A program made the translations under genes and the position numbers. Under the pieces are notes generated by a model, which had not been told where the DNA came from, did not search any database, and saw nothing but the letters and a program-made list of their open reading frames with translations. A DNA stretch of 64,000 nt, from positions 1 through 64,000 of the forward strand of contig CAYOIZ010000006.1 of NCBI GenBank assembly GCA_964404165.1. The letters run 5' to 3'. Within the stretch, counting starts at the first letter, position 1; every line of letters starts with the position of its first letter. Shown here one piece after another: positions 34,744 through 44,549 of this stretch. The DNA is from DASYLJ01 sp964404165. Its GTDB lineage: Bacteria; Desulfobacterota; Binatia; DP-6.

Positions 34744-36327
34744 GTGGTGTCCGTCGACGTTCTCAAGCTTCACCGATGGCCGCTCCTGGTCCTTGCCCTC
34801 GCCCTGAGCGGCGGCTGCATGGTCGGGCCGGACTATCTGCCCCCCGCGGCGCCGACGGCGTCGGAGTGGATCGCGAGCCACAATCCGTCGGTCCAGCCCG
34901 ATCTGCCCGTGGCGCGCGACTGGTGGCGTGCGTTCGACGACCCCATGCTCGACCAGCTCGTCGACATGGCCTACCGGCAGAACCTGTCGCTGCAGGCCGC
35001 GGGGCTGCGCGTGCTGGAGTCCCAGGCCACCCGCGGCATCGCCGTCGGCGGGCTCTTTCCCCAGGTGCAGTCGCTGCGCGGAGTCTACGAGCACACCGTC
35101 GGCAGCCAGAATTCCGGCACCACGGCGATCGGGTTCACCACGTTCGACGGCTTCCGCGCCGGCCTCGACGTGGCATGGGAGGTCGACCTGTGGGGACGCT
35201 TCCGTCGCGGCATCGAAGCCGCCGACGGCGAGCTGCTCGCCTCGCTCGCCGACTACGACGCCGTCCTGACCAGCCTGGTGGCGCAGGTGGCGGCCACCTA
35301 CCTCCAGCTTCGCGTCGCGGAGGCCCGCCTGGCCCTCGCCGAGGGCAACGTGCGCGTGCAGCGCGACAGCCTGCGCATCACGCAGATCCGCTTCGAGGCG
35401 GGGGGCACCTCGGAGCTCGACGTGCAGCAGGCGCTGTCGCAGCTCACCGACACCGAGGCCCTGATCCCGGCACGCCAGATCGAGATCGCCCAGGCACGCA
35501 ACGCGCTCGCCGTCCTCCTCGGCATGCCGCCCGCCGACCTCGGCGACCTGCTCGGCCCGGGCAAGGGCATTCCGCAGGCGCCCCCCACGGTCGCCGTCGG
35601 CATTCCCGCCGACCTCATCCGGCGACGCCCCGACGTGCGTGCCGCCGAACGCCGGCTCGCGGCACAGAGCGCACGCATCGGCGTCGCACTCTCCGATCTG
35701 CTGCCGCGCGTCCAGCTCGTCGGCTCGGTGGGGCTCAACGCCGACGATGCCGCCAAGTTCTTCGAGGGGCGCGCGTTCGAGGCCGTCGCCGGACCGCAGT
35801 TCGAGTGGCCGATCCTCAACTACGGTCGCCTGATCAACCAGGTGCGGGCGCAGGACGCCACGTTCCAGGCGCAGGTGGCGACGTTCACGAACACCGTCCT
35901 CGTGGCGCAGCAGGAGGTCGAGAACGCGCTCGTCGGCTACACCCGCGGCGCCGACCAGGTGGGCCACCTCGACCGCGCGGTCGCCGCCGCGAACCGCGCC
36001 GTCGATCTGTCGTTGATCCAGTATCGCGAGGGCGCCGCCGACTTCACCCGCGTCCTCACCGCGCAGCAGGCCAAGCTCGACGAGGACGACGCGCTCGCCA
36101 TCGCGCGCGGCAGCGTCTCGCTCAGCGTGATCGATCTGTATCGCGCGCTCGGCGGCGGCTGGGAGCTGCGCTCCGGGCACGACGTCGTCCCCGAGGGCGT
36201 GAAGGCCGAGATGGCCGACCGCACCTGGTGGGGCGACCTGCTCGACGCCGACCAGCGCGCACAGAACGTCGACGACGATGGGACCGAGCTCCCGGCGGTG
36301 ACCGACTCCTGGTGGCCGGAATGGTGA
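34744..36327 (+). CDS. RND efflux outer-membrane factor lipoprotein (NodT/OprM family)
   Basis: This 527-residue outer-membrane channel of a tripartite pump has a lipoprotein signal ending LALALSGGCMVGPDY (lipobox Cys, then the family's VGPDY), a WWRAFDDPMLDQLVDMA motif, two homologous OEP halves rich in coiled coil, and the conserved RRRPDVRAAERRLAAQSARIG (read here as IRRRPDVRAAERRLA). The end of the barrel is followed by an unusually long acidic C-terminus (EMADRTWWGDLLDADQRAQN). The GTG start at 34744 has GGGAG 5 bp upstream. It is the first gene of an OMF-MFP-RND operon; its stop lies 7 bp inside the next gene. Confidence 0.92.
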   Translation: MVSVDVLKLHRWPLLVLALALSGGCMVGPDYLPPAAPTASEWIASHNPSVQPDLPVARDWWRAFDDPMLDQLVDMAYRQNLSLQAAGLRVLESQATRGIAVGGLFPQVQSLRGVYEHTVGSQNSGTTAIGFTTFDGFRAGLDVAWEVDLWGRFRRGIEAADGELLASLADYDAVLTSLVAQVAATYLQLRVAEARLALAEGNVRVQRDSLRITQIRFEAGGTSELDVQQALSQLTDTEALIPARQIEIAQARNALAVLLGMPPADLGDLLGPGKGIPQAPPTVAVGIPADLIRRRPDVRAAERRLAAQSARIGVALSDLLPRVQLVGSVGLNADDAAKFFEGRAFEAVAGPQFEWPILNYGRLINQVRAQDATFQAQVATFTNTVLVAQQEVENALVGYTRGADQVGHLDRAVAAANRAVDLSLIQYREGAADFTRVLTAQQAKLDEDDALAIARGSVSLSVIDLYRALGGGWELRSGHDVVPEGVKAEMADRTWWGDLLDADQRAQNVDDDGTELPAVTDSWWPEW

Positions 36328-37496
36328 AACCGACGATGACACGATCTCTCCGCATCCGATCGGCGCTGCTCGCCGTCGTGGCCCTCGCCGCCTGCGGCAA
36401 GAACACCTACGCGCCGCCACCGCCGGCCGAGGTGACCGTCACCAAGCCGGTCGAGCAGGAGGTGACGACCTACAACGAGTTCACCGGCCACACCGCGGCG
36501 CTCGAGGCCGTCGACATCCGCGCCCGCGTGCAGGGCTTCCTGCAGAGCTTCCACTTCACGCCCGCGAGCGAGGTGAAGAAGGGCGATCTGCTGTTCGTCA
36601 TCGAGCCCGAGCTGTACGAGGCGCAGGCGCAGCAGGCCGCCGCCGACCTGCAGAGCGCCGAGGCGCGTGCCTCGGCGGCGCAGGAGCAGCTCGCGATCAC
36701 GCGCGCCATCTTCGAGCGCCAGGCGGGCAGCAAGACCGACCTCGTCCAGAAGCAGCAGGCGCGCGACGAGGCCGTCGCCGCCGTCGCCCAGGCGAAGGCG
36801 CGACTCGCCGAGGCCAAGCTCAACCTCTCCTACACCCACATCTACGCGCCCATCTCCGGCCGCATCGACCGCAACCTGGTGGACCCGGGCAATCTGGTGG
36901 GCGCCGGCGAGGCGACGCTCCTGGCGTCGATCGTGCGGCACGATCCGATCTACGCCTACTTCGACGCCAGCGAGCGCGAGCTGCTTCGCTACCGCGCCAT
37001 GCAGCGCCGGGGCGAGACCGCGGCGCCGGCCGGCGAGCGCAACAAGGCCTACATGGGCCTCGCCGTCGAGGAGGGCTACCCGCACGTCGGCGAGGTCGAC
37101 TACAGCGACAACCGCGTCGACCCCAACACCGGCACCATCGAGATCCGCGCCATCTTCCCGAATCCTGAACGCGTCCTCGTCCCCGGCCTCTTCGCGCGCG
37201 TGCGACTCCCCTTGAGCCGCGAGCGCTCGCTCCTCGTGCCCGACGTCGCCATCGGCACCGACCAGGGCGGCCGCTTCGTGCTCGTCGTCGACGACAAGAA
37301 CGTCGTGCAGTACCGGCAGGTGAACCTGGGACCGCAGGTGGGCGAGATGCGCGTCGTCCTCGACGGCGTGAAGCTCGGCGAATCGGTGATCATCAACGGA
37401 CTGCAGCACGCGCGGCCCGGCGCCACGGTGAAGCCCATCGAGGACCCGAACCCGCCAAAACCACCGCCGACGGACGCCACCAGCCCGACCCCCTGA
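36321..37496 (+). CDS. RND efflux periplasmic adaptor (membrane fusion protein)
   Basis: A 391-residue lipoprotein adaptor: lipobox LAACGKN, lipoyl/barrel-sandwich strand VDIRARVQGFLQSFHF with VKKGDLLFVIEPELY, a coiled-coil hairpin (LQSAEARASAAQEQLAITRA) and the closing lipoyl half YTHIYAPISGRIDRNLVDPG. The beta-barrel region VDPNTGTIEIRAIFPNPER and LVPGLFARVRLP are also present. It bridges the inner-membrane RND pump to the outer-membrane factor. ATG 36321 overlaps the OMF stop; ATG 36336 is an alternative. Three base pairs separate it from the RND gene. The Pro-rich C-terminus is specific to this protein. Confidence 0.92.
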   Translation: MVKPTMTRSLRIRSALLAVVALAACGKNTYAPPPPAEVTVTKPVEQEVTTYNEFTGHTAALEAVDIRARVQGFLQSFHFTPASEVKKGDLLFVIEPELYEAQAQQAAADLQSAEARASAAQEQLAITRAIFERQAGSKTDLVQKQQARDEAVAAVAQAKARLAEAKLNLSYTHIYAPISGRIDRNLVDPGNLVGAGEATLLASIVRHDPIYAYFDASERELLRYRAMQRRGETAAPAGERNKAYMGLAVEEGYPHVGEVDYSDNRVDPNTGTIEIRAIFPNPERVLVPGLFARVRLPLSRERSLLVPDVAIGTDQGGRFVLVVDDKNVVQYRQVNLGPQVGEMRVVLDGVKLGESVIINGLQHARPGATVKPIEDPNPPKPPPTDATSPTP

Positions 37497-37499
37497 CCC

Positions 37500-40400
37500 A
37501 TGCTGTCCCGCTTCTTCATCGACCGCCCGATCTTCGCGAACGTCATCGCGATCATCACTGTCGTCTTCGGCCTGGTGACGGTGCGATTACTGCCGGTCGA
37601 GCAGTACCCGAACATCACGCCGCCGACGGTGCAGGTGACGACGTCGTATCCGGGCGCCAACGCCCAGGTCGTGGCCGACACCGTGGCATCGCCCATCGAG
37701 GAGCAGGTGAACGGCGTGGAGCACATGCTCTACATGTCGTCCGTCAGCGCGGCGAACGGCTCGTACAGCCTCACGGTGACGTTCGAGGTCGGCACCGACC
37801 TCGACATCGCGCAGGTGCTGGTCCAGAACCGCGTCGCCATCGCCGAACCGCTGCTGCCCGACGAGGTCAAGCGCCAGGGCATCACCACCAAGAAGCAGTC
37901 GACGAACATCGTCATGTTCGCCGTCCTCACCTCGCCCGAGGAGCGCTACGACGCGCTCTATCTCAGCAACTACGCCACGCTCCGCGTGCGCGACGAGCTG
38001 TCACGCCTCGACGGCGTCGGCGAGGTGCGGGTGTTCGGCGCCGCCGACTACAGCATGCGCGTCTGGCTCGACCCGCCGAAGCTGCGCGCGCGCAATCTCA
38101 CCGCCGGCGACGTCCTCGCCGCCATCCGCGAGCAGAACGTGCAGGTGGCCGCGGGCCAGATCGGCCAACCGCCGGTGCCCGACAACCAGACGTTCCAGTA
38201 CACGGTGAACACGCTCGGCCGCCTCTCCGACGTCGGCGAGTTCGAGGACATCATCATCAAGACCGAGGGCGCCCGCGTCACCCGGCTGCGCGACATCGCG
38301 CGCGTCGAGCTGGGCGGCGAGGTCTACGACATCTTCTTCCAGCAGAACGGCAAGCCCGCCGCCGGCATCGCCGTCTTCCAGCTCCCGGGCGCCAACGCGC
38401 TCGACGTCGCCACCAAGGTCCGCGCGGCCATGGAGGAGATCAAGCCGAGCTTCCCGCAGGGGCTCGACTACAACATCCCGTTCGACACCACGTTGTTCGT
38501 CCGCCAGGCGATCCACGAGGTGTACATGACGCTGTTCGAGGCGGGCATCCTCGTCCTCGTCGTCATCCTGCTGTTCCTGCAGAGCTGGCGCGCGCTCCTC
38601 GTGCCCGCCACCACCGTGCCCGTCACCATCATCGGGGCGTTCGCCGGCATGGCGGCGGTGGGCTTCAGCGTGAACCTCCTGACGCTGTTCGGGCTGGTGC
38701 TCGCCATCGGCATCGTCGTCGACGACGCCATCATCATCGTCGAGAACGCGTCGCACCACATCGAAGCCGACCACCTCTCGCCGCGCGACGCCACCATCAA
38801 GGCCATGGAGGAGATGACGGGCCCGGTGCTCGGCATCACCTGCGTGCTGATGGCGGTGTTCCTTCCCACCGCGTTCCTCGGCGGCATCACCGGGCAGCTC
38901 TACCGGCAGTTCGCGCTCACCATCGCCGTCACGGCGCTGATCAGCGCCGTCAACGCGCTCACGCTGAAGCCCGCCCAGTGCGCGGCGTACCTGCGGCCGG
39001 TGACGAAGCGACCGAACGCGTTCTTCCGCGCCTTCAATCGCGGCTACGATCGCGTCGAGCACCTCTACACCCGCCTGGTGCGACGCATGGTGGTGCGACC
39101 GTTCGCCATGATGGGCGTGTTCGCCGTGCTGCTCGCCGTCACCATGTGGGGCTTCACCTCGTTGCCGACGGGCTTCCTGCCGACGGAAGACCAGGGCTAC
39201 GTCATCGCCGGGGTGCAGCTCCCCGACGCGGCGTCGCAGCCGCGCATGCGGCGCACCACCGAGAAGATCAACGAGATCATCGCGTCGATTCCCGGCGTGG
39301 CCGACTGGAACACCGTCGGCGGCAACTCCATCCTCGACGGCACCTCCGCCTCGAACGCGGCCACCTTCTACATCGTCTTCGATCCGTGGGATCAGCGCAC
39401 CGATCCGAGCGAGAGCCAGGACGCCATCCTGCACACGCTGCGCGAGAAGCTGGGCCGGCTCCAGGACGGCATGACGTTCGCGTTCCCGCCGCCGGCGATC
39501 CGCGGCGTCGGCGTCTCCGGCGGCTTCCAGATGCAGATCCAGGATCGCGGCAACGTCGGGCTGCCGCGCCTGCAACAGGTGGTCGAGGAGATGCTGCACG
39601 ACGGCGGCACACAGAGCGGCATCGGCGCGATCAACTCGACGTTCCGTGCCGGGGTGCCGCAGCTCTTCGCCGACGTCGATCGCACCAAGGCGAAGACGCT
39701 CAACATCCCGCTGACCGACGTCTTCGGCACGCTGCAGACGTATCTCGGCTCCGCCTACGTGAACGACTTCAACCTGTTCGGCCGCACCTACCAGGTGCGC
39801 GTCCAGGCCGAGCCCTCGTACCGCGTGCGCGCCGACGACATCACGCGGCTGCAGGTGCGCAACGCCAGCGGCAGCATGGTGCCGCTCGGCACCCTGGTGG
39901 ACGTGGAGGACCGGCTCGGGCCGCAGATCGTGCCGCGCTACAACCTCTACCCGTCGGCGTCGATCACCGGCGAGGCCGCGCTGGGCTACAGCTCGGGCGA
40001 CGCGCTGTCGCTCATGGAGCAGATGGCCAGCAGCAAGCTCACGACCGACATGGGCTTCGAGTGGACCGGCATCTCGCTGCAGGAGAAGACGGTCGGCAAC
40101 GAGGCCATCCTGATCTTCGCCCTCGCCGTGCTGCTCGTCTTCCTGGTGCTGGCGGCACAGTACGAGAGCTGGACCAGCCCCGCCGCCGTCATCCTGGTGG
40201 TGCCGTTGGCGCTGCTCGGCACCGTCATCGCGGTCGCGGTCCGCGGCATGGACAACAACGTCTACACGCAGATCGGCGTCGTCCTCCTGATCGCGCTCGC
40301 CAGCAAGAACGCCATCCTCATCGTCGAGTTCGCGCGCGAGCAGCGCGAGCGTGGGCTCGGCATCACCGAGGCGGCGATCGAGGCGGCGCGGCTGCGCTTC

Positions 40401-40640
40401 CGGCCCATCCTGATGACGTCGTTCGCCTTCATCCTGGGCGTCTACCCGCTGGTGATCGCGAAGGGCGCGGGCGCGGCCAGTCGCCAGGCGCTCGGGACGG
40501 CCGTGTTCGGCGGCATGATCACCTCGACCCTGCTGGCCGTGCTGTTCGTGCCGGTCTTCTACGTCGTCATGCAGACGGTGAGCGAGCGCTGGGCGGCGCG
40601 GAAGCGCACGGCGCCCGAGGCGCCGCTGCTCGATCCGTAG
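37500..40640 (+). CDS. RND multidrug efflux permease, HAE1 family (AcrB/MexB-like)
   Basis: The 1046-residue inner-membrane proton/drug antiporter has the start MLSRFFIDRPIFANVIAIIT, proton-relay acids Asp408-Asp409 in IVVDDAIIIVENA, relay Lys936 in ALASKNAILIVEFA, and periplasmic porter repeats (VTTSYPGANAQVVADTV and GFLPTEDQGYVIAGVQLPD). The absence of the heavy-metal (HME) signature and the DDAI motif place it among hydrophobe/amphiphile exporters. It forms a trimer with the two preceding gene products. No local repressor gene is present next to it. A GC-rich hairpin follows at 40645-40664. Confidence 0.95.
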   Translation: MLSRFFIDRPIFANVIAIITVVFGLVTVRLLPVEQYPNITPPTVQVTTSYPGANAQVVADTVASPIEEQVNGVEHMLYMSSVSAANGSYSLTVTFEVGTDLDIAQVLVQNRVAIAEPLLPDEVKRQGITTKKQSTNIVMFAVLTSPEERYDALYLSNYATLRVRDELSRLDGVGEVRVFGAADYSMRVWLDPPKLRARNLTAGDVLAAIREQNVQVAAGQIGQPPVPDNQTFQYTVNTLGRLSDVGEFEDIIIKTEGARVTRLRDIARVELGGEVYDIFFQQNGKPAAGIAVFQLPGANALDVATKVRAAMEEIKPSFPQGLDYNIPFDTTLFVRQAIHEVYMTLFEAGILVLVVILLFLQSWRALLVPATTVPVTIIGAFAGMAAVGFSVNLLTLFGLVLAIGIVVDDAIIIVENASHHIEADHLSPRDATIKAMEEMTGPVLGITCVLMAVFLPTAFLGGITGQLYRQFALTIAVTALISAVNALTLKPAQCAAYLRPVTKRPNAFFRAFNRGYDRVEHLYTRLVRRMVVRPFAMMGVFAVLLAVTMWGFTSLPTGFLPTEDQGYVIAGVQLPDAASQPRMRRTTEKINEIIASIPGVADWNTVGGNSILDGTSASNAATFYIVFDPWDQRTDPSESQDAILHTLREKLGRLQDGMTFAFPPPAIRGVGVSGGFQMQIQDRGNVGLPRLQQVVEEMLHDGGTQSGIGAINSTFRAGVPQLFADVDRTKAKTLNIPLTDVFGTLQTYLGSAYVNDFNLFGRTYQVRVQAEPSYRVRADDITRLQVRNASGSMVPLGTLVDVEDRLGPQIVPRYNLYPSASITGEAALGYSSGDALSLMEQMASSKLTTDMGFEWTGISLQEKTVGNEAILIFALAVLLVFLVLAAQYESWTSPAAVILVVPLALLGTVIAVAVRGMDNNVYTQIGVVLLIALASKNAILIVEFAREQRERGLGITEAAIEAARLRFRPILMTSFAFILGVYPLVIAKGAGAASRQALGTAVFGGMITSTLLAVLFVPVFYVVMQTVSERWAARKRTAPEAPLLDP

Positions 40641-40644
40641 GTCG

Positions 40645-40664
40645 CGCCCGCGGTGGCGCGGGCG
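40645..40664 (+). terminator. GC hairpin after the RND operon
   Basis: A perfect 8-bp stem CGCCCGCG-GTGG-CGCGGGCG starts 4 bp after the permease stop. It covers GTG 40653, the far-upstream start candidate of the multicopper oxidase, which supports the later ATG 40704 for that gene. No T-run follows, so it may only attenuate transcription. Confidence 0.45.
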
Positions 40665-40703
40665 GGCAAGAAGAAAACCCGCCGGACGCGCTATGGGGCG
40701 ACG

Positions 40704-42185
40704 ATGCGATTTCATACCGTGTCGACGCACGGCCTCCGGGCGCTCGTCCTGACCCTTCTCCTCGCCAGCGCAGCGGCGGCCAAGGTGCCGTTCGCGAATC
40801 CCGCCGAGCTCGTGAGCCAGAACGGCGTCATGGCGGCCACCCTCACGATCGAGCCGGCGCAGCTCAAGGTGGCCGGGAAGAACGTGACGTTCCCCGCCCT
40901 CTACGACGGCCAGTACACGCCGCCGTTGCTCCGCGTGCAGCCTGGCGACCTGATGCAGATCACCGTGCGGAACTACGTCCAGACGATGACCAACATCCAC
41001 TACCACGGTCTGGACGTCACGCCCGCCGGCCCCGGGGACAACGTCTACGTCATCATCGACGCCGGCGGGAGCTTCCAGAACGTCTTCCTGATTCCGCCCA
41101 CCCAGTCCGCAGGACTGTTCTGGTACCACCCCCACCTCGATCCGGAGCTGAACACGCAGCTCGGTGGCGGCATGGCCGGCGGCATCATCGTCGGCGACAT
41201 CCTGGCGCCGTTCCCGGAGCTACAGGGCATCCCCGAGCGCGTCATGCTGCTGAAGGACCTCAAACTGTCGAAGGGACAGCCGGTGTTCTTTCCCGCGCCG
41301 GCCGGGCCCACGCGCCGGACCATCAACGGGCTCTGGAAGCCGCGCCTCGAGATGCAGCCTGGCCAGCTCGAGTTCTGGCGCATCGGCAACCAGAGCGTGA
41401 ACATCTACTACAAGCTCCGCTTCGACGGGCAGCCGTTCTACGTCATCGCGGTCGACGGCAACCTCCAGAACCAGGCCATCGAGACGAAGACGCTCATCAT
41501 CCCGCCGGGCAGCCGCTTCGAGGTGCTGGTGTACGGACCGAAGAAGCGCGGCACCTACCGCCTCAAGGCCGAGAAGTTCGACACCGGACCCGACGGCGAC
41601 GCCTATCCCGGGCAGATCCTCGCCACCATCGTGTCCAAAGGGTCGCAGGCCACGCAGATCCCGATCCCGGCGGCCTTCCCGGTGGTGCCCGATCTCCGCG
41701 ACGGGCCGATCGCCAAGCAGCGCACGATCGTCTTCGCCGACACCGACGACCCGAACCTCTTCACCATCGGCGGGAAGCCGTTCAACGGCGAATGCGTCGA
41801 CACCATCGTGAACCTCGGTGACGTCGAGGAGTGGACCATCCAGAACACGGCCCAGGAGAATCACGTGTTCCACATCCACCAGCTCGAGTTCCAGGTGACG
41901 GAGATCAACGGCGTGCCCCAGCCGTTCACGGGACGCCAGGACGTGGTGACACTGCCCGCCGCCTCGAAGAGCGGGCCGAGCACCGTCAAGATGCTGCTCC
42001 CGTTCACCAACCCGGTGATCGTCGGCAAGTTCGTCTACCACTGCCACATCATCCAGCATGAGGTGCAGGGCATGATGGCGAGCATCTACGTGGTCGACCC
42101 GGCGGCCCCGCCCCCGGACATCACGCAGTGCGACGCGTCGACCACCCCCGACACTCCGGGCACCGGCCACGGCGGCCATCATTAG
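40704..42185 (+). CDS. Multicopper oxidase (first copy)
   Basis: This 493-residue exported oxidase has a signal peptide (THGLRALVLTLLLASAAAA) and three cupredoxin domains. Copper ligands are NIHYHGLDV and FWYHPHLDPE in the first domain, and NHVFHIHQLEFQV and VYHCHIIQHEVQGMM in the last. Cys, the His five residues on and the Met ten residues on form the type 1 site, and His-Cys-His bridges to the trinuclear cluster. It oxidises phenols, metal ions or similar donors with O2. The C-terminus ends in a His-rich GTGHGGHH tail. ATG 40704 starts the signal peptide; GTG 40653 lies in a hairpin. A related copy lies at 43007-44437. Confidence 0.92.
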   Translation: MRFHTVSTHGLRALVLTLLLASAAAAKVPFANPAELVSQNGVMAATLTIEPAQLKVAGKNVTFPALYDGQYTPPLLRVQPGDLMQITVRNYVQTMTNIHYHGLDVTPAGPGDNVYVIIDAGGSFQNVFLIPPTQSAGLFWYHPHLDPELNTQLGGGMAGGIIVGDILAPFPELQGIPERVMLLKDLKLSKGQPVFFPAPAGPTRRTINGLWKPRLEMQPGQLEFWRIGNQSVNIYYKLRFDGQPFYVIAVDGNLQNQAIETKTLIIPPGSRFEVLVYGPKKRGTYRLKAEKFDTGPDGDAYPGQILATIVSKGSQATQIPIPAAFPVVPDLRDGPIAKQRTIVFADTDDPNLFTIGGKPFNGECVDTIVNLGDVEEWTIQNTAQENHVFHIHQLEFQVTEINGVPQPFTGRQDVVTLPAASKSGPSTVKMLLPFTNPVIVGKFVYHCHIIQHEVQGMMASIYVVDPAAPPPDITQCDASTTPDTPGTGHGGHH

Positions 42186-42242
42186 CGACGCGGGAAGGCC
42201 GAGTCTCCCTGCTCACGCTGCCGATCGGCAACGAGACGCATC

Positions 42243-43004
42243 ATGACGGACGTCGCGTCCACGATCGGATCGCTCACCTTCGTGTGTCTCATCGCCGGCA
42301 TCGTCGTCGGGATGGTTGCGCACACCTTCCTCCCCGAGTGGCACCGCACCAAGGAGACGGAGGACATCATCCGGCTCGCCATGGGCGTGGTGGCGACGAT
42401 GAGCGCGCTCGTCATCGGGCTGCTGATCGCATCGGCGAAGAGCTCGTTCGACGCCAAGGATGCGGAGGTGAAGCAGCTCGCGAGCGACCTCATCCTGCTC
42501 GATCGCCAGCTCGCCCAGTACGGGCCGGACGCGGCCGACGCGCGCGACCTGCTGCGGCGCTACACGGTCTACAAGATCGACGCCATGTGGCCGGAGGACG
42601 GTGATCACGCTCCGGCGCCCGCGGATGGGTGGCGGTTGCTCGAAGCAGCGCAGGCCAGCGTCGTTGCGCTCACGCCGGGGACGGCCAACCAACGCTGGCT
42701 GCAGACGGCGGCGCTCCAGACGAGCGGCGTGATCTCTCAGACCCGCTGGCTGCTGCACGTGCAGAGCGGCACCAGCATTCCCACGCCGTTCCTGATCGTC
42801 CTGATCGCGTGGTTGACGCTCATCATGGCGAGCTTCGGCCTGTTCGCGCCGCGCAACGCCACCGTCGAGACGGTCCTCGTCGTCTGTGCGCTCTCGATCG
42901 CCGGCGCCATCTTCCTGATCCTGGAGATGGCGAAGCCGTTCAGCGGGCTGATCCACATCTCGAGCCTCCCCATGCGGGAGGCGCTCGCGTTTCTCGGCCA
43001 GTAG
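42243..43004 (+). CDS. DUF4239 (bestrophin-like) membrane protein
   Basis: 253 residues with a helix pair at each end (LTFVCLIAGIVVGMVAHTFL, MGVVATMSALVIGLLIASAK, IVLIAWLTLIMASFGLFAP, VCALSIAGAIFLILEMAKPF) and a soluble central region with SFDAKDAEVKQLASDLILLD. This is the layout and wording of the DUF4239 family, distant relatives of bestrophin channels, sometimes placed with oxidase or ion-related genes. Function unknown. It lies on the forward strand 57 bp after the first multicopper oxidase, and its stop faces the end of the second copy (2 bp gap), so it is enclosed by the pair. Confidence 0.75.
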   Translation: MTDVASTIGSLTFVCLIAGIVVGMVAHTFLPEWHRTKETEDIIRLAMGVVATMSALVIGLLIASAKSSFDAKDAEVKQLASDLILLDRQLAQYGPDAADARDLLRRYTVYKIDAMWPEDGDHAPAPADGWRLLEAAQASVVALTPGTANQRWLQTAALQTSGVISQTRWLLHVQSGTSIPTPFLIVLIAWLTLIMASFGLFAPRNATVETVLVVCALSIAGAIFLILEMAKPFSGLIHISSLPMREALAFLGQ

Positions 43005-43006
43005 CG

Positions 43007-44437
43007 TCAGTGGTGCGCCGGCGCCCGCACGCCGGCGTTCGCCAGCCCCGCCGGATCGACCACCTTGATGTTCGCCATCATGCCCTGATCGGCGTGCTGC
43101 ACGATGTGGCAGTGGTAGACGAACTCGCCCACCATCACCGGATCGCGGAACGGGATCAGCAGCTTCACGACGCTCGGTCCGCCCTTCTTCGTGGCCGCCG
43201 GCAGGTTCACCGTGTCCTGGTACCCCGTGAACATCTGCGGCTCGCCGTTGATCGACACCACCTGGAAGTCGGTCTGGTGGATGTGGAAGACGTGCTCCTC
43301 GTGGGCCGTGTTCTGCACCGTCCACTCCTCGAGGTTGCCGAGCGTGACGGTCATGTCGATCCGGTTGTGATCGTACGCCTGGCCGTTGATGTAGAACAGG
43401 TTCGGGTTCGGCGTGTCGGCGAAGACCACGGTGCGCTTCACGGTGGCGCCCTCGTTGCGCAGGTCGGGCACCGCCGGGAAGGTCGTCGGCAGCGCCACCT
43501 CTGGGGTCACCTTCGCACCGCGGTTGCGCATCGTCGCCAGCACCTGTCCCGGGTAGTGGTCGCCGTCGGGCCCGGTGTCGTACTTGAGCGCACGCAGCCG
43601 GTAGGTGCCCTTCTTCTTCGGTCCGCGCACCAGCACCTCGAAGCGCGCGCCCGGCGGCACCAGCAGCTCGGTGGTCTCGACGAGCTGGTTCTTCAGGTTG
43701 CCGTCCTGCACCATCACGTAGAACGGGACTTTCCGGTCGAGGCGCAGCTTGTAGTAGATGTTCGCCCCGATGTTCCCGATGCGCCAGAACTGCAGCTCGC
43801 CGGGCGCGATGTCGATGCGGGGATTGGTGAGCCCGTTCACGGTGCGTCGCGTGGGACCGGTGGGGTCGGGGTCGACCACCGGCTTCCCCTTCCGGATCTT
43901 CAGATCCTTCAGCAGCAGGATGCGCTCGGTGATGCCTGCCAGCTGCGGGAAGCCGGCCAGCACGTCACCGACGACGAGGCCGCCGGAGAGGCCCGCCGCG
44001 ATGGCCTCGTTCACGCCCGGATGGACGTGCGGGTGGTACCAGAAGAGTCCCTGCGGATGGTTCGCGGGGATCGGGAAGTCGTAGTCGAACGACGTCCCCG
44101 GATCGACCGTCAGGAAGACGTTGTCACCGGCGCCGAGCGGCGTCACCAGCAGGCCGTGGTAGTGCAGGTTCACCGTCATGTCGCTCTGGTCGACGAGGTG
44201 GAGCTTTATGGTGTCGCCCGGGTTCACCTTCAGCACCGGCGGCATGTAGAGCCCGTTGAACACGGTGGTGGTGACGGTCTTGTTCCCCACCGTCACCTGG
44301 CTGGGCGCGACCGTCAGCGTCGTTTCGAGGACGCCGTTCGTACTGCTCACGACGGGGGGGTTGCTGAAATCCACCGGCGCCGCTCCCGCGGTCGCCGCCA
44401 GCAGGAGTGCCATCGTCGTGGTGAGTGCTCGCGTCAT
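43007..44437 (-). CDS. Multicopper oxidase (second copy, inverted)
   Basis: A 476-residue paralogue of the oxidase at 40704-42185. It shares signal-peptide type and domain order (LHYHGLLVTPLGAGDNVFL, FWYHPHVHPGVNEAI, VFHIHQTDFQVVSINGEP, YHCHIVQHADQGMMANI) with all type 1, 2 and 3 copper ligands intact, and many segments between them are near-identical (YDTGPDGDHYPGQVLAT, ILLLKDLKIRKGKPV). The C-terminus ends APAHH. ATG 44437 has GGAGG 6 bp upstream; ATGs at 44446 and 44452 are alternatives. It is divergently transcribed from the DUF1134 gene across 112 bp. Substrate unknown; copper or phenol oxidation in the periplasm is usual. Confidence 0.92.
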   Translation of the reverse strand: MTRALTTTMALLLAATAGAAPVDFSNPPVVSSTNGVLETTLTVAPSQVTVGNKTVTTTVFNGLYMPPVLKVNPGDTIKLHLVDQSDMTVNLHYHGLLVTPLGAGDNVFLTVDPGTSFDYDFPIPANHPQGLFWYHPHVHPGVNEAIAAGLSGGLVVGDVLAGFPQLAGITERILLLKDLKIRKGKPVVDPDPTGPTRRTVNGLTNPRIDIAPGELQFWRIGNIGANIYYKLRLDRKVPFYVMVQDGNLKNQLVETTELLVPPGARFEVLVRGPKKKGTYRLRALKYDTGPDGDHYPGQVLATMRNRGAKVTPEVALPTTFPAVPDLRNEGATVKRTVVFADTPNPNLFYINGQAYDHNRIDMTVTLGNLEEWTVQNTAHEEHVFHIHQTDFQVVSINGEPQMFTGYQDTVNLPAATKKGGPSVVKLLIPFRDPVMVGEFVYHCHIVQHADQGMMANIKVVDPAGLANAGVRAPAHH

Positions 44438-44549
44438 CGCCATCCTCCGCATCGCGTCCGTCGCGTTACCCGAAAGCGCGCGACGCCGCCAGTCCGGGAT
44501 TGCCCGAGGTTCGCGGTGTCGATACAGCGCACCGCAGGAGGAGTCTTTC

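Noticed and set aside
37500..40640. Heavy-metal (CusA-type) RND pump linked to the copper oxidases
   Set aside because: The proton-relay region and overall motifs are those of the HAE1 drug exporters, and no metal-binding Met cluster was noticed.
38001..41135. Open frame of over 1000 codons opposite the RND permease
   Set aside because: Antisense shadow of a gene with unmistakable transporter motifs; Asp/Arg/His-rich low-complexity translation.
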